Assembly: GCF_009696315.1 (NCBI RefSeq)
Contig: NZ_VUMG01000001.1
Span: forward strand, 248,001-312,000
From: Cutibacterium porci
GTDB lineage: Bacteria > Actinomycetota > Actinomycetes > Propionibacteriales > Propionibacteriaceae
DNA length: 64,000 nucleotides
Reading direction: 5' to 3'
Below are positions 54,036-61,758 of the stretch, piece by piece. Position numbers and translations under genes: made by a program. Below the pieces are notes generated by a model that did not search any database, was not told where the DNA came from, and worked only from the letters and a program-made list of their open reading frames with translations. The number at the start of each line of letters is the position of its first letter. Position 1 is the stretch's first letter.

Positions 54036-54110
54036 GCTGTGCTGACTATATTGCCCGTCGTGGGACAGCCGCCAGCGCATGACGCTCGCGCTCGAACAGG
54101 GCGAGAGGAC

Positions 54111-55592
54111 TCAGCGTCCCTCGGCGGGTGGTGGAGTGGGGTGTTTCAGCACGCAACCGACGGGGCGTCCGGTCACAAGGCGGCCGTCACGGACGAATCC
54201 CTCTTCGCGACCGGTAAGTTCTGCTATGAGGAGACGGCGCCCCTCGTGGAGCTCATCCGCACGGGTGGAATCGCCCGACAGATCGTGGAGCTGGTGGGGA
54301 TCCGCTGCGAGGTCAAAGAGCTGCTCGTCGCCTGATCCAGACATCCAGATGTACTGGTAATCGCCCCACCAGATCCACTGCAGTGACTGGTCGTGCAAGT
54401 AATGCTCGCCATGAAGGTGGGTGCGCCATGGCGGGGTCTCATCGCGCAATAGTGGCAGGATTGATCGGCCCTCAACACTGTCTGGGATGCCTACCCCGGC
54501 GCAGTCCAGCAGGGTGGGCATGACGTCGCGCAACTCGACGAGCTCATCGACCCGGCTCCCTGGGGCGATACCTGGGCCGGCAAGCAGGAACGGGATATGG
54601 GTCGATCCCTGGTAGGGGTAACCCTTTCGCCACAGGTGGTGGTCTCCCATCATGTCGCCGTGGTCGGACGTGAAGGCGATATAGGTATTGTCGGCTACCC
54701 CGAACTCACCAAGGACCTGACGCAATCGGCTGATTTGGGTGTCGATGTGGGTCATGTTGCCGTAGTAACCGGCCATCGCCCGAGCGATGTCGCGGCGACG
54801 ATATTGGGCGACGAGACTCGTCGGATCGGCGTCGTTGCGCCAGTCGCTGAATGCTTCTGACCAATCTCCGACCGATGGCGCGCGCAGGTGAGCACCGTTA
54901 TAGCGGTCGAAGGCCCACTGCGGCGGATCATAAGGGGAGTGGGGGCGGTGGAAGGACAGGTAGAGGAAGAACGGGACGGTTGGGTCGCGGCGGTAAAGCC
55001 ACCGGGTTGCCTGGTTGACGACCCAGTTCGTCGGGTGCAGGCGCTCAGCCTTGTCCCAGGGCCGCGCGACCATGGAATTGCACTCGATTCCGTCATCAAT
55101 GTAATCCTCGTCGCTGGCCGTTCCGGTCTGGTCGCGCAACCACACAAGGTAGTCGTCGTAGCACGCCGGATCGCGATGGCGCTGTCGCGAGTAGTGCAAG
55201 TACCCATCGTGAAGTTCAACCTCGTCGAATCCAATGCGATTGCGCTCCGGCCAGTAGTGCATCTTTCCGATGGCACGGGTCTGGTAGCCGGCTTGCGACA
55301 AGGCTGACGGCAGGGTGTCCTCGACATCGAAGGCGACTCCGTCCTGGTAGCCGACCCGACGGTGGGTGCCGGCTGAAAGTCCCGTCATGAGGGACATCCG
55401 TGCCGGGACACATGTCGGTGTGGCCGAGTAGGCCCGCTCCACCACAGCTCCCTGATTCGCTAATTGATCCAGGTATGGCGTCTCGACGTCAGGGTGGCCT
55501 AGCCCAGAGAGGCAGTCACCTCTCCACTGGTCAGTACAAATGAGGACAATGTTGGGGCGGTTAGTTATTGGTTGTCTGTGTTGGTCGTTCAT
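54111..55592 (-). CDS. Cys-type sulfatase
   Basis: A 493-residue alkaline-phosphatase-fold sulfatase. NIVLICTDQWRGD gives the first metal aspartates. TPTCVPARMSLMTG is the C-x-P-x-R motif whose cysteine must be oxidised to formylglycine. FTSDHGDMMGDH supplies further metal ligands and GKMHYWP the sulfate-binding lysine/histidine. No signal peptide is visible, so it probably acts on sulfated sugars after import by the transporter encoded with it. No maturation enzyme gene is in the window. Last gene of the operon. Confidence 0.93.
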   Translation of the reverse strand: MNDQHRQPITNRPNIVLICTDQWRGDCLSGLGHPDVETPYLDQLANQGAVVERAYSATPTCVPARMSLMTGLSAGTHRRVGYQDGVAFDVEDTLPSALSQAGYQTRAIGKMHYWPERNRIGFDEVELHDGYLHYSRQRHRDPACYDDYLVWLRDQTGTASDEDYIDDGIECNSMVARPWDKAERLHPTNWVVNQATRWLYRRDPTVPFFLYLSFHRPHSPYDPPQWAFDRYNGAHLRAPSVGDWSEAFSDWRNDADPTSLVAQYRRRDIARAMAGYYGNMTHIDTQISRLRQVLGEFGVADNTYIAFTSDHGDMMGDHHLWRKGYPYQGSTHIPFLLAGPGIAPGSRVDELVELRDVMPTLLDCAGVGIPDSVEGRSILPLLRDETPPWRTHLHGEHYLHDQSLQWIWWGDYQYIWMSGSGDEQLFDLAADPHQLHDLSGDSTRADELHEGRRLLIAELTGREEGFVRDGRLVTGRPVGCVLKHPTPPPAEGR

Positions 55593-55610
55593 GATGTGCT
55601 GTGCATATTC

Positions 55611-56468
55611 TCACTTGATTCCAGTCATGGTGATGCCCGTCACGATATAGCGCTGGGTCGCCACGAAGAGGGCGCACACTGGGACGAACAGCATGAGGGA
55701 CCCCATGGCTGTCAGATTCCACAGCGTGAAGCTCTCGCGGTTGAAGGACGACAATCCAATGGTGATGGTTCGCATAGCCTCGGACTGGGTGGCGATGAGG
55801 GGCCAGAGGAACTCATTCATCTGGAAGACGAATGTGAACAGTCCCAATACCGTCAGGGCCGGCTTGTTTTGAGGCAGGACGATCGAGCGGTAGATGCGCA
55901 GTTCTCTTGCGCCGTCGACACGCGCGGCCTCAATGAGGGAGTCGGGGATTCCTGCCATCGACTGACGCATCAGGAATATCGAGAATGCGCTCATCAAGAA
56001 TGGAGTGACGAGTCCTTGGTAGGTATCTAGCCATCCAATCTGACTGAACTTGACGTATAGCGGAATCATTCGAACAAAGAACGGGATCATCATCGTCGAG
56101 AGGATAAGGACGAAGACGGCGTTCTTGCCAGGGAACTCAAACTTCGCGAAGGCATACCCAACCACCGGCGCAAAGATCAAGTGCGACAGCGTGATAAGGC
56201 CTGCGACGAGGACAGAGTTGAGGAAGAACCTACCGAAAGGAGCAGCCTCAAAGAGGCGGGTGATGTTGACCCATTGCCACGACGATGGGATGAGAACTGC
56301 TTTTCCCCCCGTTGCTTCTGCGTCTGACTGGAAAGCCAAACTCACCATGTACACGAGTGGGGCTATCGCAATGAGCGCTGCAATCCATACGAGTACGAGT
56401 GAGACAACCCTTGCTCCGGGAAAGAGCTGTTCGGATCGATGCTTGGCTTGAGTAGATGTGGTGCTCAC
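55611..56468 (-). CDS. Sugar ABC transporter permease, MalG type
   Basis: 285 residues, six hydrophobic segments, EAA loop EAARVDGARELRIYRSIVLPQ. The GTG start overlaps the stop of the other permease, and the sulfatase gene follows after 18 bases. Part of a sugar importer probably for sulfated oligosaccharides, by association. Confidence 0.9.
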   Translation of the reverse strand: MSTTSTQAKHRSEQLFPGARVVSLVLVWIAALIAIAPLVYMVSLAFQSDAEATGGKAVLIPSSWQWVNITRLFEAAPFGRFFLNSVLVAGLITLSHLIFAPVVGYAFAKFEFPGKNAVFVLILSTMMIPFFVRMIPLYVKFSQIGWLDTYQGLVTPFLMSAFSIFLMRQSMAGIPDSLIEAARVDGARELRIYRSIVLPQNKPALTVLGLFTFVFQMNEFLWPLIATQSEAMRTITIGLSSFNRESFTLWNLTAMGSLMLFVPVCALFVATQRYIVTGITMTGIK

Positions 56469-57358
56469 AGGATCGCCTCCTTCTTTCGTCCCACCCGCAG
56501 CTGAATCATCGAGAGAGCGACGATCACAACGAGCAGCAGAAAGGACATCGCAGACGCGTATCCCAGGTTTCCGCTGGTGAAGGTCTCACGGTAGACCTGA
56601 TATACGTAAAGGGATGTCTCATTTCCGGGGCCACCGTTAGTGACGATATATGGCAGTCCGAATTGTTGAAGTGAACCAATCATTCCGACGAGAACAACGA
56701 ACAGTGTCGTCGGTGCGAGCATGGGGAGTGTGATTTTCCAGAACTGTTTAGAAACCGAGGCCCCATCAATTCTGGCAGCCTCATATAGCTGAGGATCAAT
56801 AGACTGAAGGCCTGCCAGGAAAAGTAGCATCACGTAGCCGGATTCTTGCCACACGGTGATGCCGACGAGAGTGGCCAGCGGCGCGGTCGTCAGCCAGTTT
56901 TGTTGCGGTAGCCCGAGACCGCTGAGGATGGCATTGAGGATGCCAGTGTTTGAGTCGAGGATGTTCCTCCACATTAAGCCAATGATGGCGACTGATGTCA
57001 TGTACGGCGTCAGAATTGCTGTCCTTGCGATAGTGCGACCCTTGAAATTCTGGTTGAGCACAAGAGCCAGGAGGAGGCCAATTGCCGAGGATAAGATAAG
57101 GCAGGAGAACGCGTAGATGACAGTTATCCCAAATGAGTGCCACACTTCAGAATCGTGAATGATATTAACGTAGTTCTTTCCTCCTACCGGAGTTAGTTTG
57201 GTGAAACCCGTCGTGAAAGAAAGCCTGAATTCATCAATGATGGGCAGGAAGAAGAACAATGCGAAATATATGAGAGCAGGCGCTATGAACAGGTACGCCG
57301 TCCGATAACGGCGCCAAGAGAGCTTGCGCCCATGTGGCTCCGACGATGTCCTTGTCAT
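56465..57358 (-). CDS. Sugar ABC transporter permease, MalF type
   Basis: 297 residues from the ATG at 57358, which follows AGGTGA at the end of the binding-protein gene. Six hydrophobic segments; EAA loop EAARIDGASVSKQFWKITLPM. A longer frame upstream overlaps the binding-protein gene and is not coding. It forms the channel with the preceding-numbered permease. Confidence 0.9.
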   Translation of the reverse strand: MTRTSSEPHGRKLSWRRYRTAYLFIAPALIYFALFFFLPIIDEFRLSFTTGFTKLTPVGGKNYVNIIHDSEVWHSFGITVIYAFSCLILSSAIGLLLALVLNQNFKGRTIARTAILTPYMTSVAIIGLMWRNILDSNTGILNAILSGLGLPQQNWLTTAPLATLVGITVWQESGYVMLLFLAGLQSIDPQLYEAARIDGASVSKQFWKITLPMLAPTTLFVVLVGMIGSLQQFGLPYIVTNGGPGNETSLYVYQVYRETFTSGNLGYASAMSFLLLVVIVALSMIQLRVGRKKEAIL

Positions 57359-57363
57359 TACAT

Positions 57364-58671
57364 TCACCTGCTGAGGAGCTCTCCCACCGTCTTGTTGTAG
57401 GTGGCAACTTCCGAACGGGGATCTTTGTTCGACAGGACGACGTTTTCGTACATAACCTTTCCAGCATCGGCGATCTTGGCCATGTTCTGGTTCGGCCAGT
57501 AAGCCCGGTCGGGAGCAATAGCGAGGTCTCGGGCGGTTGCGACGACACGCATGTTCGGATCGTTCTGGACAACGTCGGACTTGGCCCACGACTTGCGGGA
57601 ACACGGCATTCCGACTTCCTTGGTCACCTGCGCCTGAACGTCGGCGTCGGTGAGAAGCTTGATGAGTTCCCAGCACAGATCGGCGTTCTGACTCTTAGTG
57701 GGGATCATGAGGCCGGAGCCGGCGATGGTGGTTTTCTGCTCCTTATGCTTGAGGGGAGCCCCGATGGTGAGCGGGAAATTCTTGTCCTCAGTGCGAACAG
57801 CCGAGATGTCCCAAGGACCCGTGATAATGAGGCCGCACCTCTTGGATGTGAGGAGCTTTCGAGGGCCGGAGTACTCGCTGGATGCGACCGGGGCCGGGGA
57901 GACCTTGTGCTTGTAGATGAGATCGCGCTGGAAAGCAAGGGCTTCGACGGCGGCGTTCACTGGCTGCATCGGTGCCGACGTATCGGTTGTGTACTTGACC
58001 GCGTTCTGCACGAGCCACGGCGTGCCGTAAGAATTGTCATTGTTGAGGGCACATCCGTGCTCGACACCGGATGCCTGGATGCGCTTGGCGGCCTCGAGGA
58101 ACTCTTCCCAGGTCGTAGGCATGGACACTTTGGCCTTAGCCAGTATTTCCGAGTTGGCGAAGACGAGCCCGCCCATGGTCAGATGCATCGGGATGGCGTA
58201 GGTCTTTCCGTCGGCCTGGCGTACATCGAGGCCAGCCGGGACGAAGTCATCCAGGAATCCCTTGTCCTTCTTGATGTAGTCGTCGAGGGCCATGATGTTG
58301 CCGTCGTTACCGAATCGAGTAGCCCAGAATCCGCCAGGCTCCTCCGTGATGTCCGGAGTGGTGCCGGAGAGGAAATCAGCAGTGAGTTTTTGCTGCAGAT
58401 CAGGCCACTGGAAGGTCTGGATGGTGACCTTGACCTTGTGATCCTTCTCGAACTTGGAAATGACTCGCTTGTACGGGGCGAAGTCATGACCCGCAGACAG
58501 GTAGAACAAGATTTCCTTACCGGTCCGCTCACCCGTGTGCGAGGAGGACTCGTCAGATGAGCCGACTCCCGACGAAGGCGAACAGCCGGTCAAGCCGCCG
58601 ATGACGGCGGTCGATCCGAGCGCAACTGCTCCGGTGAGGAGGGATCGGCGGGATAGGGGAGTGTGCATCAT
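57364..58671 (-). CDS. Sugar ABC transporter substrate-binding lipoprotein
   Basis: 435 residues. The signal peptide has twin arginines (LSRRSLLTGAVALG) and ends in lipobox LTGC, suggesting a Tat-exported lipoprotein. A Ser-rich linker follows. The family-1 binding domain begins EILFYLSAGHDFAPYKRVIS and includes TPDITEEPGGFWATRFG. It is first in the importer-sulfatase operon and lies 32 bases downstream of the LacI gene. Confidence 0.9.
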   Translation of the reverse strand: MMHTPLSRRSLLTGAVALGSTAVIGGLTGCSPSSGVGSSDESSSHTGERTGKEILFYLSAGHDFAPYKRVISKFEKDHKVKVTIQTFQWPDLQQKLTADFLSGTTPDITEEPGGFWATRFGNDGNIMALDDYIKKDKGFLDDFVPAGLDVRQADGKTYAIPMHLTMGGLVFANSEILAKAKVSMPTTWEEFLEAAKRIQASGVEHGCALNNDNSYGTPWLVQNAVKYTTDTSAPMQPVNAAVEALAFQRDLIYKHKVSPAPVASSEYSGPRKLLTSKRCGLIITGPWDISAVRTEDKNFPLTIGAPLKHKEQKTTIAGSGLMIPTKSQNADLCWELIKLLTDADVQAQVTKEVGMPCSRKSWAKSDVVQNDPNMRVVATARDLAIAPDRAYWPNQNMAKIADAGKVMYENVVLSNKDPRSEVATYNKTVGELLSR

Positions 58672-58703
58672 TGCAATCTCTCTTTCTTAGGGGTGGTGGT
58701 TTC

Positions 58704-59711
58704 CTAGCTCGAAGTGCTCCCTCGAGAAAACAGCTTCCAGGGAACAGGAATCTGGCCGGCGTCAGCCGTCGCGTCGATGCGGTGCCAGAAATGACGCATG
58801 ATGTCGTCGATTTGGGAGATGTCGAGACCGAGCGAACTCAAGGAGGGATCCATCTCCAACGACTCGGCCGAGTTTCCGGTGCCGATAACGGCGATGTCGT
58901 TGGGGACGTCGATACTGAGGGATCGAGCCGCCAGCATGAGGCCGATGGCGGTGCGATCTGAGGCGCAGTAGACGGCGTCGGGAAGAGGATTCGTGGTCTG
59001 AAGTGCCTGAACTGCTGCCCGGAAGGCGTCCCCAATGAAGGGGCTGGCCGTGAAGAGGAGCTGTGGCGTGAGCGAATGACGTGTCTGGCAGTCTCGGTAG
59101 ATCTGCCAGCGGGGATCGAGCCAGCACCCTTCGCGCGTCGGGAGTTGTCCGGCGAAGGCTACGGAGGTCCGGCCAGCCTGGGCGAGGGTGGCCATGGCAT
59201 GTGACACCCCTTCGCGTTCGTCAATGACAACGTGGTCGTAGCCCGTGCCGCCGGGTTCACCGCCGACGAGGAGGGTTGGGACCAATGCCTCAGGTTGGGT
59301 CGTGATGACCTGGGCGACGCCGGGGCGTGAGATAGCAATAATTGCGGCATCACATGCGCCCGCCCGGATGAATTTATTGATGGGGCTGATGTCGCCGTCG
59401 ACGATAGCGATGCTGACGAGCTGATAATCGTGTTCGGACAGCCTGCGTGAGGCGCGGAGTTGGAAACGCTCAACGAACCGATCCAGCGGGGCGTCGTGGA
59501 ATAGTGCCACGGTGCGGGTTTTCCCCAGTCGCAATGACCTCGCAGCGCGGTTTCGCACATATCCAAGGTCACGGGCGGCGTTACGTACCCGTTCTTGGGT
59601 TTCTGGGGTGAATCTTTCAGAGCGGTGATTGTCAGACAGTACGTATGAGGCCGTCGACACCGAGACTCCTGCTCGGGCAGCTACGTCAACGAGTCCGACG
59701 TGCCGTGTCAT
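58704..59711 (-). CDS. LacI-family regulator of the sulfatase operon
   Basis: About 335 residues. HTH: GLVDVAARAGVSVSTASYVL, followed by the hinge helix RNRAARSLRLGKTRTVALF and a sugar-sensing domain. The ATG at 59711 has AGGAG eight bases upstream; a longer start at 59735 is less likely. It precedes the binding-protein gene on the same strand and probably controls the operon through the palindromes at 59784-59803. Confidence 0.9.
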   Translation of the reverse strand: MTRHVGLVDVAARAGVSVSTASYVLSDNHRSERFTPETQERVRNAARDLGYVRNRAARSLRLGKTRTVALFHDAPLDRFVERFQLRASRRLSEHDYQLVSIAIVDGDISPINKFIRAGACDAAIIAISRPGVAQVITTQPEALVPTLLVGGEPGGTGYDHVVIDEREGVSHAMATLAQAGRTSVAFAGQLPTREGCWLDPRWQIYRDCQTRHSLTPQLLFTASPFIGDAFRAAVQALQTTNPLPDAVYCASDRTAIGLMLAARSLSIDVPNDIAVIGTGNSAESLEMDPSLSSLGLDISQIDDIMRHFWHRIDATADAGQIPVPWKLFSRGSTSS

Positions 59712-59783
59712 GTGCGTTCTCCTGCTCAGGCGCAACTTTGTGTCTGAGGTTCAGCGTAGAGACGCCGTAACACGATAGTCAAT

Positions 59784-59803
59784 CGTTTGAATCAAACGTT
59801 TGA
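59784..59803. promoter_or_regulatory. Overlapping palindromic operators before the LacI gene
   Basis: CGTTTGAATCAAACG at 59784-59798 and TCAAACGTTTGA at 59792-59803 share a half-site, giving three alternating half-sites. The site lies 73-92 bases before the LacI start, at the promoter, and between divergent genes. Confidence 0.75.
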
Positions 59804-59911
59804 ATAAAAGTGAGAAAATAGACAATGGGAGAGGTGTGCGGGTCTCCCAGCGTGCAACGTTCGCATCGACGATCTACCCCATGGGTGATGGCCATGCCGT
59901 ACCCTCGACCC

Positions 59912-60304
59912 GTGACCAATAAACGCGCCGAGGATGCTCGACTCCGCATCGAGCTTGAGGAAGGGGCCCGGCGGAGAGAGGCCGCCCAGGCTCAGCGGCT
60001 CATTGACGACTTCCTTGTCGCCGCCCGGGCCAAGGGCATGACGCCCGGGCCGTTGCGCGCCCAGCTTATGGACGGCCATGAGGCGCGCACAGACAGACGG
60101 GGCTGGTATCTCAACGCCAAACATTCCCTCGCCATCGGGGAGAACGGCGAATATTACCAGCTCATCGTTCCGGGTGGATTTATGGAACGCATGCGTGGGG
60201 TCACGTTGCAGCCCTCCCCGCCTCCGATGCACATCGGTCGTGGCGGGCGTGACGGAGAGACCGGCGATCTCAAAGAATTCTTGGACTGGTTATTGGCCGA
60301 TTGA
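59912..60304 (+). CDS. Hypothetical protein
   Basis: About 130 residues from the GTG at 59912. A charged helical N-terminus (RIELEEGARRREAAQAQRLI) precedes a compact domain with WYLNAKHSLAIGENGEYYQL and a Pro-rich stretch. No membrane segment. No SD is visible, and TACCCT at 59900-59905 could be a -10 box, so a leaderless mRNA is possible; ATGs at 59888 and 59894 are alternatives. I do not recognise the family beyond a general actinobacterial unknown. Confidence 0.6.
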   Translation: MTNKRAEDARLRIELEEGARRREAAQAQRLIDDFLVAARAKGMTPGPLRAQLMDGHEARTDRRGWYLNAKHSLAIGENGEYYQLIVPGGFMERMRGVTLQPSPPPMHIGRGGRDGETGDLKEFLDWLLAD

Positions 60305-60357
60305 GCTGTCGTGGTGGACGAGAGGCTGCCTTCCCTGCGACGGCCTCTCACGTGTGG

Positions 60358-60888
60358 TCATCCCTCGACAACCGATGGGGTCCGTCGGTGTGAGACCGCC
60401 CGTCGACGTCGTCGAGAGGTGAGGTAATCTCGCCCGAACCATGCCGCCATCACGACAGCGCTGGCGAGGAATCCCCAGGGAATCACATGCATGCCCAGGA
60501 TGGTGTGGTCACGCACCGTAACGATGGTGCCATGTGGCTGATTCGGTGCGGCCTGGATAACCAGATCGACCTTCTGGCCCACGTGATACTTCTTCGCGTC
60601 CCGGTAGGGGTTCGATGTGGTTTTTGCTGACACTCCGTTATAGCTGTACGAAATGAGTGCAACGTTGCCGCCCTCGGCGTGCGTAAGGTATCTGGTAGCA
60701 CCGGTGCTCACCGGGTGGTGGTAATAGACAGCCTCAACAGTTCCTTGGATGACGTGGCCGTCTCGGATGAATGTGTCGCTGCGGTCAGCCAGCGCGAGGT
60801 ACAGGCACCCCACGGTTGCCAGATAGATCACCCCGAGCAGAGCCATGACACGCTTGAACTTCGCCACAGCGAACAGCATACGTCGCAC
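60358..60888 (-). CDS. DUF3592-like membrane protein
   Basis: 176 residues with hydrophobic segments near 14-34 and 132-152 and an extracytoplasmic domain between. The domain has GTVEAVYYHHPV and YHVGQKVDLVIQAAPN, the pattern of DUF3592 proteins. The C-terminus is a short Arg-rich cytoplasmic tail. Function unknown. It ends 54 bases from the stop of the convergent unknown gene. Confidence 0.7.
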   Translation of the reverse strand: MRRMLFAVAKFKRVMALLGVIYLATVGCLYLALADRSDTFIRDGHVIQGTVEAVYYHHPVSTGATRYLTHAEGGNVALISYSYNGVSAKTTSNPYRDAKKYHVGQKVDLVIQAAPNQPHGTIVTVRDHTILGMHVIPWGFLASAVVMAAWFGRDYLTSRRRRRAVSHRRTPSVVEG

Positions 60889-60903
60889 GCAGTACAGGCC
60901 CAG

Positions 60904-61575
60904 TCACGACGCGGCGAGTAACTCGTCGCGACGCTGCCGCATTGCCCGACTCGCCCGAGAGCATCGAGCTCGCACCGCAGTAGGACTAGTGTGATGGCGC
61001 TGCGCGGCGGTGGCGCAATCCAATGCGTCTACCCAGACACTGCGTAATACGGGGGCGCTTGCCGCGGTAATGATTCCGAGCCCTTCTGCGGCACTAACGA
61101 GGTCCGATGCTAGCCGTCCCGGTTCGTGAGCTTCCGGCGCGCTGATGTCGATAGATTCCGTGAGTATCTCCGGGCTGCTGCGTTGGCGTCGAGACGAGAT
61201 GGCATGCAGACAGTCCAGGGCCACATTCGTGCATACCTTCGTGGTACGGGTCAACGGAAAGGTGACGATGACCAGCCACGCCTCGCCAATGTAGTCGTCC
61301 AAACAGGCCTGATTGTCACGGCAGCAGATCATCACCAGGCTGGGAAAAATTGCCTGAAGTAGCGCCATTCCGGCGAATTCAGACGTCGGACCACCGCGAG
61401 CCGCGATGAGTGCCTGAAGTGCTGCGGCATCGTCGCGTCGCAGCCGTGCCGGAAGGTCCTCTGGGAGGCATCCGTGGCAGATCGCCTCGGCGTGCCATGC
61501 GGCACGTGGATGGGCGCACAACTCTTGCCATAAGAGCTGGAGATGGTGAGGTGTGGTGGAGGTCATTGGCAGCAT
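60904..61575 (-). CDS. Sigma-factor-like hypothetical protein
   Basis: About 223 residues (ATG at 61575 or 61566). The middle (DNQACLDDYIGEAWLVIVTF) resembles sigma region 2, and the C-terminus (TAAQRHHTSPTAVRARCSRA) resembles a region-4 helix-turn-helix with basic residues after it. Several cysteines in the first half (CHGC, CCRDNQAC) could bind a metal. A divergent sigma factor or DNA-binding protein is possible but not shown. The gene is followed by the DUF3592 gene after 15 bases. Confidence 0.55.
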   Translation of the reverse strand: MLPMTSTTPHHLQLLWQELCAHPRAAWHAEAICHGCLPEDLPARLRRDDAAALQALIAARGGPTSEFAGMALLQAIFPSLVMICCRDNQACLDDYIGEAWLVIVTFPLTRTTKVCTNVALDCLHAISSRRQRSSPEILTESIDISAPEAHEPGRLASDLVSAAEGLGIITAASAPVLRSVWVDALDCATAAQRHHTSPTAVRARCSRASRAMRQRRDELLAAS

Positions 61576-61706
61576 CTTTCGGGTAAGCGATGCTCTAAGC
61601 CCATCGAAGCAATGTTGCCTGCGGTGTTGCCCACGGTGGTCTACGTGTTGCCGTATGCGGCGTCGGTGTTGTCCTTGCCATGTGTGGTGTTGTCTGGCCT
61701 GACTAA

Positions 61707-61740
61707 AAACCGGTCGTGTCCTGTAGGACACGACCGGTTT
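61707..61740 (-). terminator. Terminator of the FtsX-type permease gene
   Basis: A perfect 15-base stem (61707-61721 with 61726-61740) and a four-base loop. On the minus strand it is followed by a T-run. It lies 18 bases after the permease stop. Confidence 0.88.
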
Positions 61741-61758
61741 ACAGCTAGCTGCATTCTC

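Noticed and set aside
57359-57676. N-terminal extension of the MalF-type permease
   Set aside because: It overlaps the binding-protein gene in another frame and is Arg/Pro-rich noise; the ATG at 57358 has a proper ribosome site and family-like start.
57334-58560. Long plus-strand frame opposite the sugar-binding lipoprotein gene
   Set aside because: Shadow of the minus-strand gene, which has a clear signal peptide, lipobox and family pattern.
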